Assembly (NCBI GenBank): GCA_030838265.1
Contig: JAUTXA010000042.1
Span: 1-23,097, forward strand
Reading direction: 5' to 3'
Source: Actinomycetota bacterium
GTDB taxonomy: Bacteria > Actinomycetota > Acidimicrobiia > Acidimicrobiales > BP-101
DNA length: 23,097 nt
Each line of letters begins with the position of its first letter. Position 1 is the first letter of the stretch. Of the stretch, positions 1 to 6,518 are shown one piece after another. A program made the translations under genes and the position numbers. The notes under the pieces were generated by a model. That model made no database searches. It worked only from the letters and a program-made list of their open reading frames with translations, and had not been told where the DNA came from.

Positions 1-96
1 GTCGATGCGCCTCGGGGCCGCGGCTCGGGCCCAGTGCCATGTGGCCAGCGTCATCACCACGACGAGCGGCGCGGCAGCCAGGACGACGACGGTCAC
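1..96 (-). CDS. TadC-like pilus assembly membrane protein (5' fragment)
   Basis: Only the first 32 codons lie in the window. The start is a GTG at 96-94 whose last two bases begin the TGA stop of the TadB-like gene (GTGA overlap). The visible peptide begins with a hydrophobic run (VTVVVLAAAPLVVVMTLATW) and continues with Arg and Ala, as expected of the first membrane helix of an inner-membrane platform protein. In actinobacterial Tad loci, tadB is normally followed by a second T2SSF-domain gene, tadC, so position and hydrophobicity suggest TadC. No T2SSF domain can be seen in this fragment, so the name rests on context. Confidence 0.55.
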   Translation of the reverse strand, partial: MTVVVLAAAPLVVVMTLATWHWARAAAPRRID

Positions 97-863
97 GGTG
101 CCACCGATTGGGTGATCCGGTGCATCCACAGACCCCCGAGCAGGTCGAGGGCCAGCCCGGCGGCCAGCACCACCGCGCCGGGGACGGAGCGAAAGAGAAA
201 GGCCGCTGTCCGGGGGTCGGTCATCGTGGCGAGAGCGCAGAAGGCCACCGGCGCCAGGCCGATCACCAGGGCCGAGGTCCGGGCTTGGGCGGCGAGCGCT
301 CGGGCCTGGCCGGCCGCGGCCAGGCGTTGGCGCAGGGTGGCGGCCACGGCATCGATGGCCCGGGCCTGGGCACCGCCGGCCTCGAGCCCGAGACCGAGGG
401 CGGCGGCGGCCAGCGTGGCACCGGGAGCGTCGGTCGTCGCGGCCCACCACGAGAGAGCGTCGTCGAGCCCCTCCCCCGCCGCGTTGCGGGCCGCCACCGC
501 GGCCAGCCCGTCCACCACCTCACCGCCGCGTACGCCGCCCGCTTCGGCGAGCGCCTGGCGCAGCGAGGCCCCGGTGCGCAGCGACCGGGCCACCGCCTCG
601 AGGTCAGCGGCCAGCTCCACCGCGGCACGAGCCCGGTGTCGTGACTCCCCAAGCCGGTGCCAGAAGGCCCGCCCGCCCAGGACGGCGGCCCCGCCGGCGA
701 CCACCGCGCCCGGGCCCAAGGACAAGGCGATCATCGCCACCATGACGACGGCCGTGCCTCGAGCCCAGCTGGCAATCGGCGGGCCGGACGTCTCGTCGCC
801 CGCCGAGGACGGCCCACCGGTCAGCCGCCGCAGCACCCGGTGTCGGGCGAAGACGTCGGTCAT
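93..863 (-). CDS. tadB: TadB-like type II/IV secretion F-domain membrane protein
   Basis: A 256-residue integral membrane protein, probably one of the two inner-membrane platform subunits of a Tad (type IVc) pilus that couple the CpaF ATPase to pilin assembly. The start is the ATG at 863-861, which overlaps the CpaF stop as ATGA. A longer in-frame extension upstream is discarded because it is a shadow of cpaF. The N-terminal third has a hydrophobic segment (around RGTAVVMVAMIALSLGPGAVV). A cytoplasmic T2SSF helical domain follows, including DLEAVARSLRTGASLRQALAEAGG, the usual 'LRaGxslrqAL' signature. Two C-terminal hydrophobic segments end the protein. It is translationally coupled to cpaF upstream and to a TadC-like gene downstream. 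The family is clear; the choice between TadB and TadC rests on gene order. Confidence 0.8.
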   Translation of the reverse strand: MTDVFARHRVLRRLTGGPSSAGDETSGPPIASWARGTAVVMVAMIALSLGPGAVVAGGAAVLGGRAFWHRLGESRHRARAAVELAADLEAVARSLRTGASLRQALAEAGGVRGGEVVDGLAAVAARNAAGEGLDDALSWWAATTDAPGATLAAAALGLGLEAGGAQARAIDAVAATLRQRLAAAGQARALAAQARTSALVIGLAPVAFCALATMTDPRTAAFLFRSVPGAVVLAAGLALDLLGGLWMHRITQSVAP

Positions 864-1933
864 GGCTCGACCGCCAGAGTCCGCAGCTCTCCGTCCACGA
901 TCTCGACCCGCGCCACCTCGACGACCGACCGTCGTCCGCCCGGACCCCGTGCCACCTGGACGACGAGGTCGAGAGCCGACCCGAGCTGCTCGCGGATGGC
1001 GGGCAGGGGCAGGGCGACATCGCCCATGAGGACCATGGTCTCCAAGCGGCGCAGAGCATCGGCAGGGCCGTTGGCGTGGCACGTCGACATCGAGCCGGCG
1101 TGGCCCGTGTTCATGGCCTGCAACATGTCGAGGGCCTCAGGACCGCGGCACTCGCCGACGACGATGCGGTCGGGCCGCATCCGCAGCGCGGTGCGGACCA
1201 GGTCGCGTATCCGCACCTCGCCTACGCCGTCCGCGTTCGCCGGGCGCGCTTCGAGGCGGACGACGTGCGGCTGCTCGAGACGGAGCTCAGCCGCGTCCTC
1301 GACGGTGATGATGCGCTCGCGGGCCGGGATGTCGCCGGCCAAGGTGTTGAGCAACGTCGTCTTGCCCGCCCCGGTGCCGCCCGACACCAGGATGTTGCGC
1401 CGTTCTGTGACGGCCTGATGCAGGTGATCGCTGACTGCACCGGCGCAGAAGGCGCTCAACGGGAGGCGCCGGGCCGCGAAGCGGCGAATGGTGAGACAGG
1501 GCCCATCGACCGAGAGCGGCGGCACCACGGCGTGCACCCGCGACCCGTCCGGCAGACGGGCGTCGACGATCGGGCTGGCGCGGTCGACGCGGAGACCGAG
1601 CGGCGCCACCACCCGCTCGATCAGGCGACCGACCTCGTTGCCATCGAGGTGGATGCCGGCCCGCGCCACCTCTCCCCTGCGCTCGACCCAAACCTCGCCG
1701 TCGCCGTTCACCATCACGTCGGTGACGTCGCCGTCGAGCAGGATCGGGTCGAGAGGGCCAAGGCCGCGCGCCGCCGACACCACGTCGGCGACCACAGCCT
1801 CGATCTCGGCGTCGGTGAGCAGCGGCGCCTCGGCCCGCGCCATCTCGGTCAGCCGCCCGCCGTCGACCAACGCGCCATCGCCCGCGCCGGCCACCACCGC
1901 GGCCCGCAGCCGCTGCCGGAGCTCGGCCGTCAC
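860..1933 (-). CDS. cpaF: CpaF/TadA secretion ATPase
   Basis: A 357-residue hexameric ATPase of the GspE/VirB11 superfamily that powers assembly of Tad pili at the cytoplasmic membrane. The chosen start is GTG at 1933-1931, forming GTGA with the stop of the CpaE-like gene; the open frame runs further upstream only as antisense noise. An N-terminal domain (about residues 1-150) precedes the Walker A motif GGTGAGKTT (185-193). Further on are an acidic ITVEDAAEL box (209-217) and the Walker B region RIVVGECRGPEALDMLQAMNTGH (near 256-278), followed by the His box SMSTCHANGP. The family usually reads GEVRG where this has GECRG, a conservative change. It is coupled to cpaE upstream and tadB downstream by 4-base overlaps. 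Confidence 0.93.
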   Translation of the reverse strand: MTAELRQRLRAAVVAGAGDGALVDGGRLTEMARAEAPLLTDAEIEAVVADVVSAARGLGPLDPILLDGDVTDVMVNGDGEVWVERRGEVARAGIHLDGNEVGRLIERVVAPLGLRVDRASPIVDARLPDGSRVHAVVPPLSVDGPCLTIRRFAARRLPLSAFCAGAVSDHLHQAVTERRNILVSGGTGAGKTTLLNTLAGDIPARERIITVEDAAELRLEQPHVVRLEARPANADGVGEVRIRDLVRTALRMRPDRIVVGECRGPEALDMLQAMNTGHAGSMSTCHANGPADALRRLETMVLMGDVALPLPAIREQLGSALDLVVQVARGPGGRRSVVEVARVEIVDGELRTLAVEP

Positions 1934-2589
1934 GCCGCCGACCGCACCGCTCGCTCGAGCTGGCGGGGCAGGCGAGCGGCCAGGAGGCCGGCGTCGACGG
2001 AGCGAGAGATGCCGTCGTGGTGGGGCACCACGGCGCGGACGGGCAGACCGAGGACGTCCTCGACGTCGCCGACGCCCAGGGCCCGGCCCGGCTCGTCGAT
2101 GAAGATCACACCGGAGGCCTTGAGCGGAGCGCGCAAGGCGCGCCGCAAGGCGAGGTAGCAGGGCCGCAGCACCAAGAGTGACAGGGCCGCGGAGCCCGCC
2201 ACGGCCAAGCCGACCGGCGAGCCCGGGGCCCCGCAATCGACGACGACCGACCCCATCCCGCCCAACGCCAGAGCCAACCGTTCGCCTCCGGTCGTCGGCA
2301 TCGGGCCGGAGCCGAAGGGAAGGAGGTGGAGCCCGGGACGCACGTCGTGGAGCAGGCGAGCCAGGGCGTCGGCGTCGGCGTCGGCGCTCGACAGCCACTC
2401 GCACACCCCCGGGCCGGACGGCTCGGGAACGCCGAGGGCGGCGGGCAGATCGCCCCCGAGATCGACCAGCACCACGCCCGACGCTCGGCGGCGCCGGTCG
2501 GGGACGCCATTGGCGAGGGCAACGGACAGAGCGGCAGCGGTAACGGTGGTGCCGCTGCCGCCTTTCACCGACCAGCAAGCGATGAGCAC
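1930..2589 (-). CDS. CpaE/Ssd-like MinD-family ATPase of the Tad locus
   Basis: A 219-residue P-loop ATPase of the ParA/MinD superfamily. In Tad systems CpaE-like proteins help place the pilus machine; the mycobacterial counterpart beside tadA (Rv3660c, Ssd) is described as a septum-site regulator. The N-terminus carries the deviant Walker A KGGSGTT (residues 9-15) straight after the start, then VVLVDLGGDLPAALG, the usual Walker A' region. It lacks the N-terminal receiver-like domain of full-length CpaE, so it is a short form. The start is GTG at 2589-2587, preceded by a strong Shine-Dalgarno (GGAGGAAGACC then GTG). It is the first gene of the Tad operon and diverges from the gene at 2711. 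Confidence 0.82.
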   Translation of the reverse strand: MLIACWSVKGGSGTTVTAAALSVALANGVPDRRRRASGVVLVDLGGDLPAALGVPEPSGPGVCEWLSSADADADALARLLHDVRPGLHLLPFGSGPMPTTGGERLALALGGMGSVVVDCGAPGSPVGLAVAGSAALSLLVLRPCYLALRRALRAPLKASGVIFIDEPGRALGVGDVEDVLGLPVRAVVPHHDGISRSVDAGLLAARLPRQLERAVRSAA

Positions 2590-2710
2590 GGTCTTCCTCC
2601 AGCAGGACGCGACAGAACAGGCCTGAGGGGGAAGGAACGAAAGCGACAGTACGCGGCGTCCCCCGTCGGGGCAAGGGTTGGCGGGCGATCAGTGAGGGAA
2701 GACCTGGACC
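2590..2710. promoter_or_regulatory. Divergent intergenic region between Tad operon and small membrane gene
   Basis: These 121 bases separate two divergent start codons and must hold the promoters for both directions. The Tad side ends in a strong GGAGG ribosome-binding site. A short CCCC-GT-CGGG hairpin occurs near 2662-2675. I could not pick convincing -35/-10 pairs. Confidence 0.35.
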
Positions 2711-2917
2711 ATGCCCGCATGGTCCGTCCTCCTCGTCCCCGCCACACTGGCCATGTTGTTCGGGATGTTGATGCTCACCGTCTACGCCGAGAACCACCTG
2801 CTCTCGCCCCGCTCGATGATCCTGCACGTGGCCAAGGCCCGGAAGGGTCGTCCCGAGCACGCCGAGCAGCTGGTGGCCCGCGAGTTCGAGCGCCTGCTGC
2901 GCGATTCACAGCGCTGA
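2711..2917 (+). CDS. Small single-pass membrane protein, unknown function
   Basis: A 68-residue protein that I do not recognise as a named family. Residues about 4-25 form one hydrophobic helix (VLLVPATLAMLFGMLMLTVY). A basic, probably cytoplasmic helical tail follows (HVAKARKGRPEHAEQLVAREFERLLRD). An AGGGA element lies about 11 bases before the ATG, a rather long spacing. It begins 121 bases from the divergent Tad operon and ends 37 bases before the HAD phosphatase gene, so it may share regulation with either. The composition of the tail and the clean N-terminal helix suggest a real gene. Function is unknown. Confidence 0.6.
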   Translation: MPAWSVLLVPATLAMLFGMLMLTVYAENHLLSPRSMILHVAKARKGRPEHAEQLVAREFERLLRDSQR

Positions 2918-2940
2918 AACCTGCGGGCCGGACGCGCCCG

Positions 2941-2946
2941 TATGCT
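2941..2946 (+). promoter_or_regulatory. Candidate -10 element giving a leaderless HAD phosphatase mRNA
   Basis: TATGCT matches the actinobacterial TAnnnT -10 consensus and ends 8 bases before the ATG at 2955, so transcription would start at or next to the start codon. No Shine-Dalgarno is visible before this ATG, which fits a leaderless message. No good -35 is present. Confidence 0.4.
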
Positions 2947-2954
2947 CGGGCCGG

Positions 2955-3806
2955 ATGGAGGCCGCCTTCTTCGACCTCGACAAGACGGTCATCGCCACCG
3001 CGTCGATGGTCGCCTTCGGTCGGCCCCTCTACAAGGAGGGAATGATCTCCCGCCGGATGTTGGCGCGCGGCCTCTACGGCCAGCTCGTCTACATGCACCT
3101 GGGTGCCAGCGAGCAGAAGCTCTCGCGCATCCGCGAGTCGCTCCTGACCCTGACCCGGGGATGGGATCAGGCCCGGGTGTGCGAGATCGTCCGGGAGACG
3201 CTCGAGGACGTGGTCGAGCCCATCGTCTACCGCGAGGCCCTCGAGCTGATGGCCCAGCACCGGGCCGAGGGCAGGAAGATCTTCATCGTCTCGGCCTCGC
3301 CCGAGGAGATCGTGGCGCCCCTCGGCGAGTACCTCGACGTCGATGAGTCCATCGCCAGCCAGGCCATGGTCGACGACGAGGGCCGCTACACGGGCGAGAT
3401 GGCCCGCTACGCCTACGGCCCCTTGAAGGCCGAGATCATGGCCGAGGTGGCCGCCGCCCAGGGCATCGACCTGGCCGCCTCGTACGCCTACTCCGACAGC
3501 TACACCGACGCGCCGATGCTCGAGGCCGTTGGCCACCCGGTGGCCGTCAACCCCGACCGCGTGCTGCTCAAGCTGGCCAAGGAGAAGGGCTGGGAGGTCC
3601 GCACCTTCGGCAAGCCGGTGCGGCTGCGGGACCGGGTGCCGGTCCCGTCGCGGCGCGTCACCATCGGCGCCGGATCAGGGGCGGTGGCCGCCACCCTTTC
3701 CGGTGTCGTGATCTGGTGGCTACGCCGTCATGCCGAGCCGCCCCCCACCCGGATGCAGCAGGTCAGGAGACGCGCAGCTTCTTTGCCGCCCTGGCGCCGA
3801 GGGTGA
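2955..3806 (+). CDS. HAD-superfamily subfamily IB (SerB-like) phosphatase with C-terminal helix
   Basis: A 283-residue hydrolase of the HAD-IB group, related to phosphoserine phosphatases. Motif I is at the very N-terminus (AAFFDLDKTVI, nucleophile Asp7 and acid/base Asp9). Motif II is in KIFIVSASPEE and motif III in YAYSDSYTDAPMLEAVG, with the Mg-binding acidic residues. The C-terminus adds a hydrophobic stretch (about 226-245, GSGAVAATLSGVVIWWL) and a basic tail, suggesting membrane attachment. In mycobacteria a HAD-IB gene (Rv3661) likewise diverges from the ssd-tadA operon, so the neighbourhood is conserved. The substrate is unknown and serine biosynthesis should not be assumed. The 3' end overlaps a possible minus-strand micro-ORF. 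Confidence 0.88.
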   Translation: MEAAFFDLDKTVIATASMVAFGRPLYKEGMISRRMLARGLYGQLVYMHLGASEQKLSRIRESLLTLTRGWDQARVCEIVRETLEDVVEPIVYREALELMAQHRAEGRKIFIVSASPEEIVAPLGEYLDVDESIASQAMVDDEGRYTGEMARYAYGPLKAEIMAEVAAAQGIDLAASYAYSDSYTDAPMLEAVGHPVAVNPDRVLLKLAKEKGWEVRTFGKPVRLRDRVPVPSRRVTIGAGSGAVAATLSGVVIWWLRRHAEPPPTRMQQVRRRAASLPPWRRG

Positions 3807-3837
3807 TGAGGATGATGAGCAGCACGAGCTTCTTCAT
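3763..3837 (-). CDS. Possible 24-residue membrane micro-protein
   Basis: This minus-strand ORF of 24 codons starts ATG-AAG-AAG and ends TGA. Its product has the layout Met-Lys-Lys, then a hydrophobic run (LVLLIILITLG), then a basic end (RAAKKLRVS). Short Lys-Lys-flanked single-helix peptides of this layout are often missed in actinobacterial annotation. It overlaps the last 44 bases of the HAD gene, antisense. An AGG lies about 9 bases before the ATG, but inside a stable inverted repeat, so translation might be limited. The alternative is that the ORF is a chance product of the HAD 3' end. The sequence looks designed; expression is unproven. Confidence 0.4.
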   Translation of the reverse strand: MKKLVLLIILITLGARAAKKLRVS

Positions 3838-3905
3838 GGGGCCAACCTAGCCCCGGGCCCGGCGGCCCGCTCGGGGCGGCGCCACAGCCCGCGGCTAGGT
3901 TCCCC
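3838..3905. terminator. Large imperfect inverted repeat before tRNA-Sec
   Basis: A perfect 9-base inverted repeat, AACCTAGCC (3844-3852) and GGCTAGGTT (3893-3901), extends outward as GGGG (3838-3841) with CCCC (3902-3905). It extends inward as CGGGC (3854-3858) with GCCCG (3887-3891). About 18 pairs form, with small bulges and a 28-base GC-rich loop. It follows the HAD gene and ends 3 bases before the tRNA-Sec. It could terminate HAD transcription, although no T-run follows, or shape processing of the tRNA 5' end. Confidence 0.45.
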
Positions 3906-3908
3906 GGC

Positions 3909-4004
3909 GGAGGTGTCCGCTGACCTGGTGGCAGCCCCCGCCTTCAAAGCGGGTGGGACGGGCGATCCCCGTTCGGCGGGTTCGATTCCCGTCCACCTCC
4001 GCCA
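3909..4004 (+). tRNA. selC: tRNA-Sec (anticodon UCA)
   Basis: The 96-base gene folds as a selenocysteine tRNA. The acceptor stem pairs GGAGGTG (3909-3915) with CACCTCC (3994-4000), followed by G and an encoded CCA (4002-4004). The anticodon stem CCCGC/GCGGG (3937-3941/3949-3953) encloses the loop CTTCAAA with anticodon TCA at 3944-3946. A long variable arm pairs ACGGG (3958-3962) with CCCGT (3968-3972). The T loop is the canonical TTCGATT. The length, long variable arm and UCA anticodon set it apart from serine and leucine tRNAs. It inserts selenocysteine at recoded UGA codons with SelA, SelB and SelD, none of which is in this window. It implies that the organism makes selenoproteins. Confidence 0.9.
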
Positions 4005-4038
4005 ACCGCGACGGGTTCGAGACGGGCGCTGCCTCGAT

Positions 4039-4071
4039 TTCGGCGGGTTCGATTCCCGTCCACCTCCGCCA
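4039..4071 (+). repeat. Direct repeat of the tRNA-Sec 3' end (33 bases)
   Basis: These 33 bases are identical to the last 33 bases of the tRNA gene (3972-4004), including the T arm, acceptor 3' strand and CCA, with an offset of 67 bases. Weaker similarity runs further left (GACGGGCG at 4021-4028 matches the variable arm at 3957-3964). It may be a tRNA remnant from unequal tandem duplication, or an attachment-site scar left by an element that used the tRNA 3' end. No integrase or element lies between the copies. Confidence 0.85.
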
Positions 4072-4075
4072 CCTC

Positions 4076-5128
4076 CTACCCGGTCAAGTGCCCGCAGCCG
4101 AGGCCGTCCCGGTAGGACTCCTCGATTGTCAGGGGCCTTCCTCCCGGTACGGTCCCGTTGTTAGCCATGGCGTCAGCCAGCTGCCACACCTCGAGGGGAT
4201 AGTCGCCCGTGGCTTTCATCTCCTGGAGGATCGCCCAGTGGTGCGAGGTCGCCATGGCTCCGACGGCCTGACGGACGGCGGCCCCGTCGCCCGAGGCGCG
4301 GGCTGCCACCCACTGGTCAATCCAGCCGCAGGCCACCGAGCCGGAGACGGCCGCACCCAGCTGGTAGCGGTCCTTGACGGCCACTCCCTGTCGCAAGGCC
4401 GTGGCGTCGAAGCCCGGCGGCTTGGGCATGTCGGCCAGCATCTTGTCGACCGTCGCCGCTCGGCCCGAGGGCCGCACCACGCTGGCGGGCATGGCCTCGA
4501 GCCAGGTGTCGACCCCGACCTCGTGAAGGCTGCCGATGACGTCCAGGTAGTCAGCCTTGGTTGCGAACTCACCGCGGGCCTCGATGGTGTGGTCGCCCAG
4601 TCGCCAGACGGTCGTGAAGTCGGTTGACCCGGCATACCGGAAGAGCGTGGCCGGATGGCCGGCCACGTCGATGGCCTCGTTGAGGTCGGCCGAAGCGGCC
4701 CGGTCCTGCTTGAGCTCGTCGGTGAAATCGGCCCGCTGCCAGTGCACGTCGAGCTGCCGACCCTCACCGGCGAAGGCCATCTCACCCTGGTCGACCATGA
4801 ACTCGTCGGCCCGCGACACCTTCCAGCCGGGCCGGCCCACCAGGAGCCGAGGCGAGCTCTGGGCCACGGCGAGAACCGGGGCGGCCCACGCCGTGCCGCC
4901 ACCGCCGCTCTGCTGCTGGGCTACGAGACCGACGAGCACAGCGGCGGCGGCGACGGGGACGAGGGCTCGACGGGCCCAGCGCCTCGCACCTGACTGACCG
5001 ACTACGGGGGTGGACACGATTTCCTCCAAGAGGTCACGTTCGGGGCCGGCCACGGTGAGGGCCGAGACCTGCTGCTCGGTGAAGGGCGAGGCCGAGGCCA
5101 CGAGCTCGTCGAGTTGGTCTTCGGTCAT
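4076..5128 (-). CDS. Probable membrane anti-sigma factor paired with the ECF sigma
   Basis: A 350-residue single-pass membrane protein. A short cytoplasmic N-terminus (about 1-52, MTEDQLDELVASASPFTEQQ) precedes a membrane helix (around RRALVPVAAAAVLVGLVAQQ). The remaining ~275 residues would be extracytoplasmic. The ATG overlaps the sigma-factor stop as ATGA, so the two are translationally coupled, the usual arrangement of ECF sigma/anti-sigma pairs. It lacks the HxxxCxxC zinc motif of ZAS-type anti-sigmas, so binding would use a different N-terminal fold. Two Cys in the outer domain (VACGWIDQW and GLGCGHLTG) might form a disulfide. The stop is TAG at 4078-4076, only 5 bases from the duplicated tRNA end. 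The role is inferred from layout, not from a recognised domain. Confidence 0.65.
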   Translation of the reverse strand: MTEDQLDELVASASPFTEQQVSALTVAGPERDLLEEIVSTPVVGQSGARRWARRALVPVAAAAVLVGLVAQQQSGGGGTAWAAPVLAVAQSSPRLLVGRPGWKVSRADEFMVDQGEMAFAGEGRQLDVHWQRADFTDELKQDRAASADLNEAIDVAGHPATLFRYAGSTDFTTVWRLGDHTIEARGEFATKADYLDVIGSLHEVGVDTWLEAMPASVVRPSGRAATVDKMLADMPKPPGFDATALRQGVAVKDRYQLGAAVSGSVACGWIDQWVAARASGDGAAVRQAVGAMATSHHWAILQEMKATGDYPLEVWQLADAMANNGTVPGGRPLTIEESYRDGLGCGHLTG

Positions 5129-5733
5129 GTCTCACACTCCGCATCCCGGACGAGCACTCGCTCGTCGTCCACCACATGTCCACTCGCCGCTGATCGTTCG
5201 CCCGAGAATCCGACTGCCTCGAGCCGAACCCGCAAACGAGCACGGGCCCGGTGCAGACGGCTCCGTGCCGTCCCGGGCGGTATCCCCATCACCACCGACA
5301 CCTCGCCGGGGCTCAGCCCCTCCCAGCTGGTCAGCCGCAGCAGCTCGCGGTCATCGGCGCCAAGGCCGTCCAGCGCCGTCCGCACCAGGTCGTCGCCGTC
5401 CTGCTCGCGCGGCACGGTCTGCGGCACCTCGGCGATCAGGGCCAGCCGCAGCTTGTCGGCCAGCCGGGATCGGCGCATCGCACCCCGGCGCTGGTTGGCC
5501 ACGAGGCGGCGGGCCACCCCGAAGAGCCACAGGCGATCCTCACCCGCATCCGGCACCTCGCCGAGCCGACGCCAGGCGACGAGGAATGTCTCGCTGACCA
5601 CGTCGGCCGCGGTCGCCGGGTCGGCCACGCGCCGCAGGGCGTAGCCGAGGATGGGCCGGGCGTTGGCCTCGAACAGGGCGCGAAAGCGCTCCTCGTCGGG
5701 CGAGGGGTGCGCCGTGGCCATCGTTCCCGTCAT
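5125..5733 (-). CDS. ECF-type RNA polymerase sigma factor
   Basis: A 202-residue alternative sigma factor with only regions 2 and 4. Region 2 covers about residues 16-83 (FRALFEANARPILGYALRR, then AADVVSETFLVAWRRL). Region 4 covers about 116-170 (LDGLGADDRELLRLTSWEGL, then helix-turn-helix SPGEVSVVMGIPPGTARSRL). I chose the ATG at 5733-5731 because GGAG lies 8 bases upstream; a GTG three codons earlier (5742) has no usable ribosome-binding site. It begins 29 bases after the sugar dehydrogenase stop and is coupled to the downstream anti-sigma-like gene. Its regulon is unknown. Confidence 0.92.
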   Translation of the reverse strand: MTGTMATAHPSPDEERFRALFEANARPILGYALRRVADPATAADVVSETFLVAWRRLGEVPDAGEDRLWLFGVARRLVANQRRGAMRRSRLADKLRLALIAEVPQTVPREQDGDDLVRTALDGLGADDRELLRLTSWEGLSPGEVSVVMGIPPGTARSRLHRARARLRVRLEAVGFSGERSAASGHVVDDERVLVRDAECET

Positions 5734-5762
5734 GTCCGTCACTCCGGCCAGCGTTGCATCGA

Positions 5763-6518
5763 TCAGCGAATGCTGAGGGCCAGACCTCGGGTGATGTCGT
5801 AGCCGAAGGTGGCGGGGCGGGCGATGGCAAAGGGCGTGCCGAAGCGGGTGACGGCGCCGAACCCGCTGGCCACGTACCCCCCGCTCTCACCCAAGGCGGC
5901 CGGGTCGGTCAGGACGAGCGCGGCGGCGCTCGGGACGCCCGCCGTGTAGGTGCCAGGGTCGGTCGAGACCGGGGGCGCGGAACCGAGGGCGTGCACGCCA
6001 CCGAAGGCGTCGAGCAGGTACCCGCCGCCAGTCGAGCGCAGGGTCAGGCCACGCGCCACGTCGTGGCCCGCGAAGTAGGGACCAGGAAGGGCGGGCGCCC
6101 CGCCGATGGCGTGCACACCGCCGTAGCCATCGAGGACGTAGGCCCAGCGGGGATGGCCGGGGACGAGGGCGAGGCGACGAGCGATGTCAAAGCCCGGGAA
6201 GTACGGCCCGGCGCCAAGGTCGGGAGCGCCGCCGAAGCGGTGGATGCCGCCGTAGGCGTCGAGGACGTAGCCCTGGCCCGCTCCCGTGAGGACGAGGTCA
6301 CGAGCCAGGTCACGGCCCGCGAAGTAGGGCGTCCCGGCGACAGGCGGCGCGGCGTTGAAGCCGTGGAGCCCGCCGAACCCATCGAGCACGTAGCCGGACT
6401 GGCCATCGGGAGCGAGGGCGACGGCCCGAGCGATGTCGAACGAGAACGTTGCGCCTCCGGTGGCCGGCGCCGCCCCGTTGACGGCATGCAACCCACCGAA
6501 GCCGTCGAGCAGATAGCC
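5763..6518 (-). repeat. Six tandem coding repeats (38-48 residues) in the dehydrogenase C-terminus
   Basis: The units begin GYLLDGFGGLH, GYVLDGFGGLH, GYVLDAYGGIH, YVLDGYGGVH, GYLLDAFGGVH and GYVASGFGAVT. Most end with D-(I/L/V)-A-R-x-L-x-L; the fifth and sixth are the most diverged. Six short beta-rich units suggest a small propeller or a cell-surface or sugar-binding module. The DNA repeats are imperfect, so this is an old protein duplication, not a DNA satellite. Confidence 0.85.

Noticed and set aside
1934..2860. N-terminal extension of CpaF reaching base 2860
   Set aside because: It would run through the whole CpaE-like gene, its composition is Arg/Pro-rich noise, and the GTGA overlap at 1930-1933 gives a natural start.
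3909..4004. tRNA-Ser or tRNA-Leu because of the long variable arm
   Set aside because: The anticodon is UCA in a CTTCAAA loop and the length is 96 bases, which fits tRNA-Sec; a serine tRNA would carry UGA, GGA, CGA or GCU/ACU anticodons.
3909..4075. An integrated mobile element between the two tRNA 3' ends
   Set aside because: Only 34 bases separate the copies and there is no integrase or other mobile gene in the window; at most it is a scar.
5763..6518. Possible CRISPR-like or DNA tandem repeat
   Set aside because: The periodicity is in the protein frame, units vary in length and sequence, and there are no conserved repeats with unique spacers.
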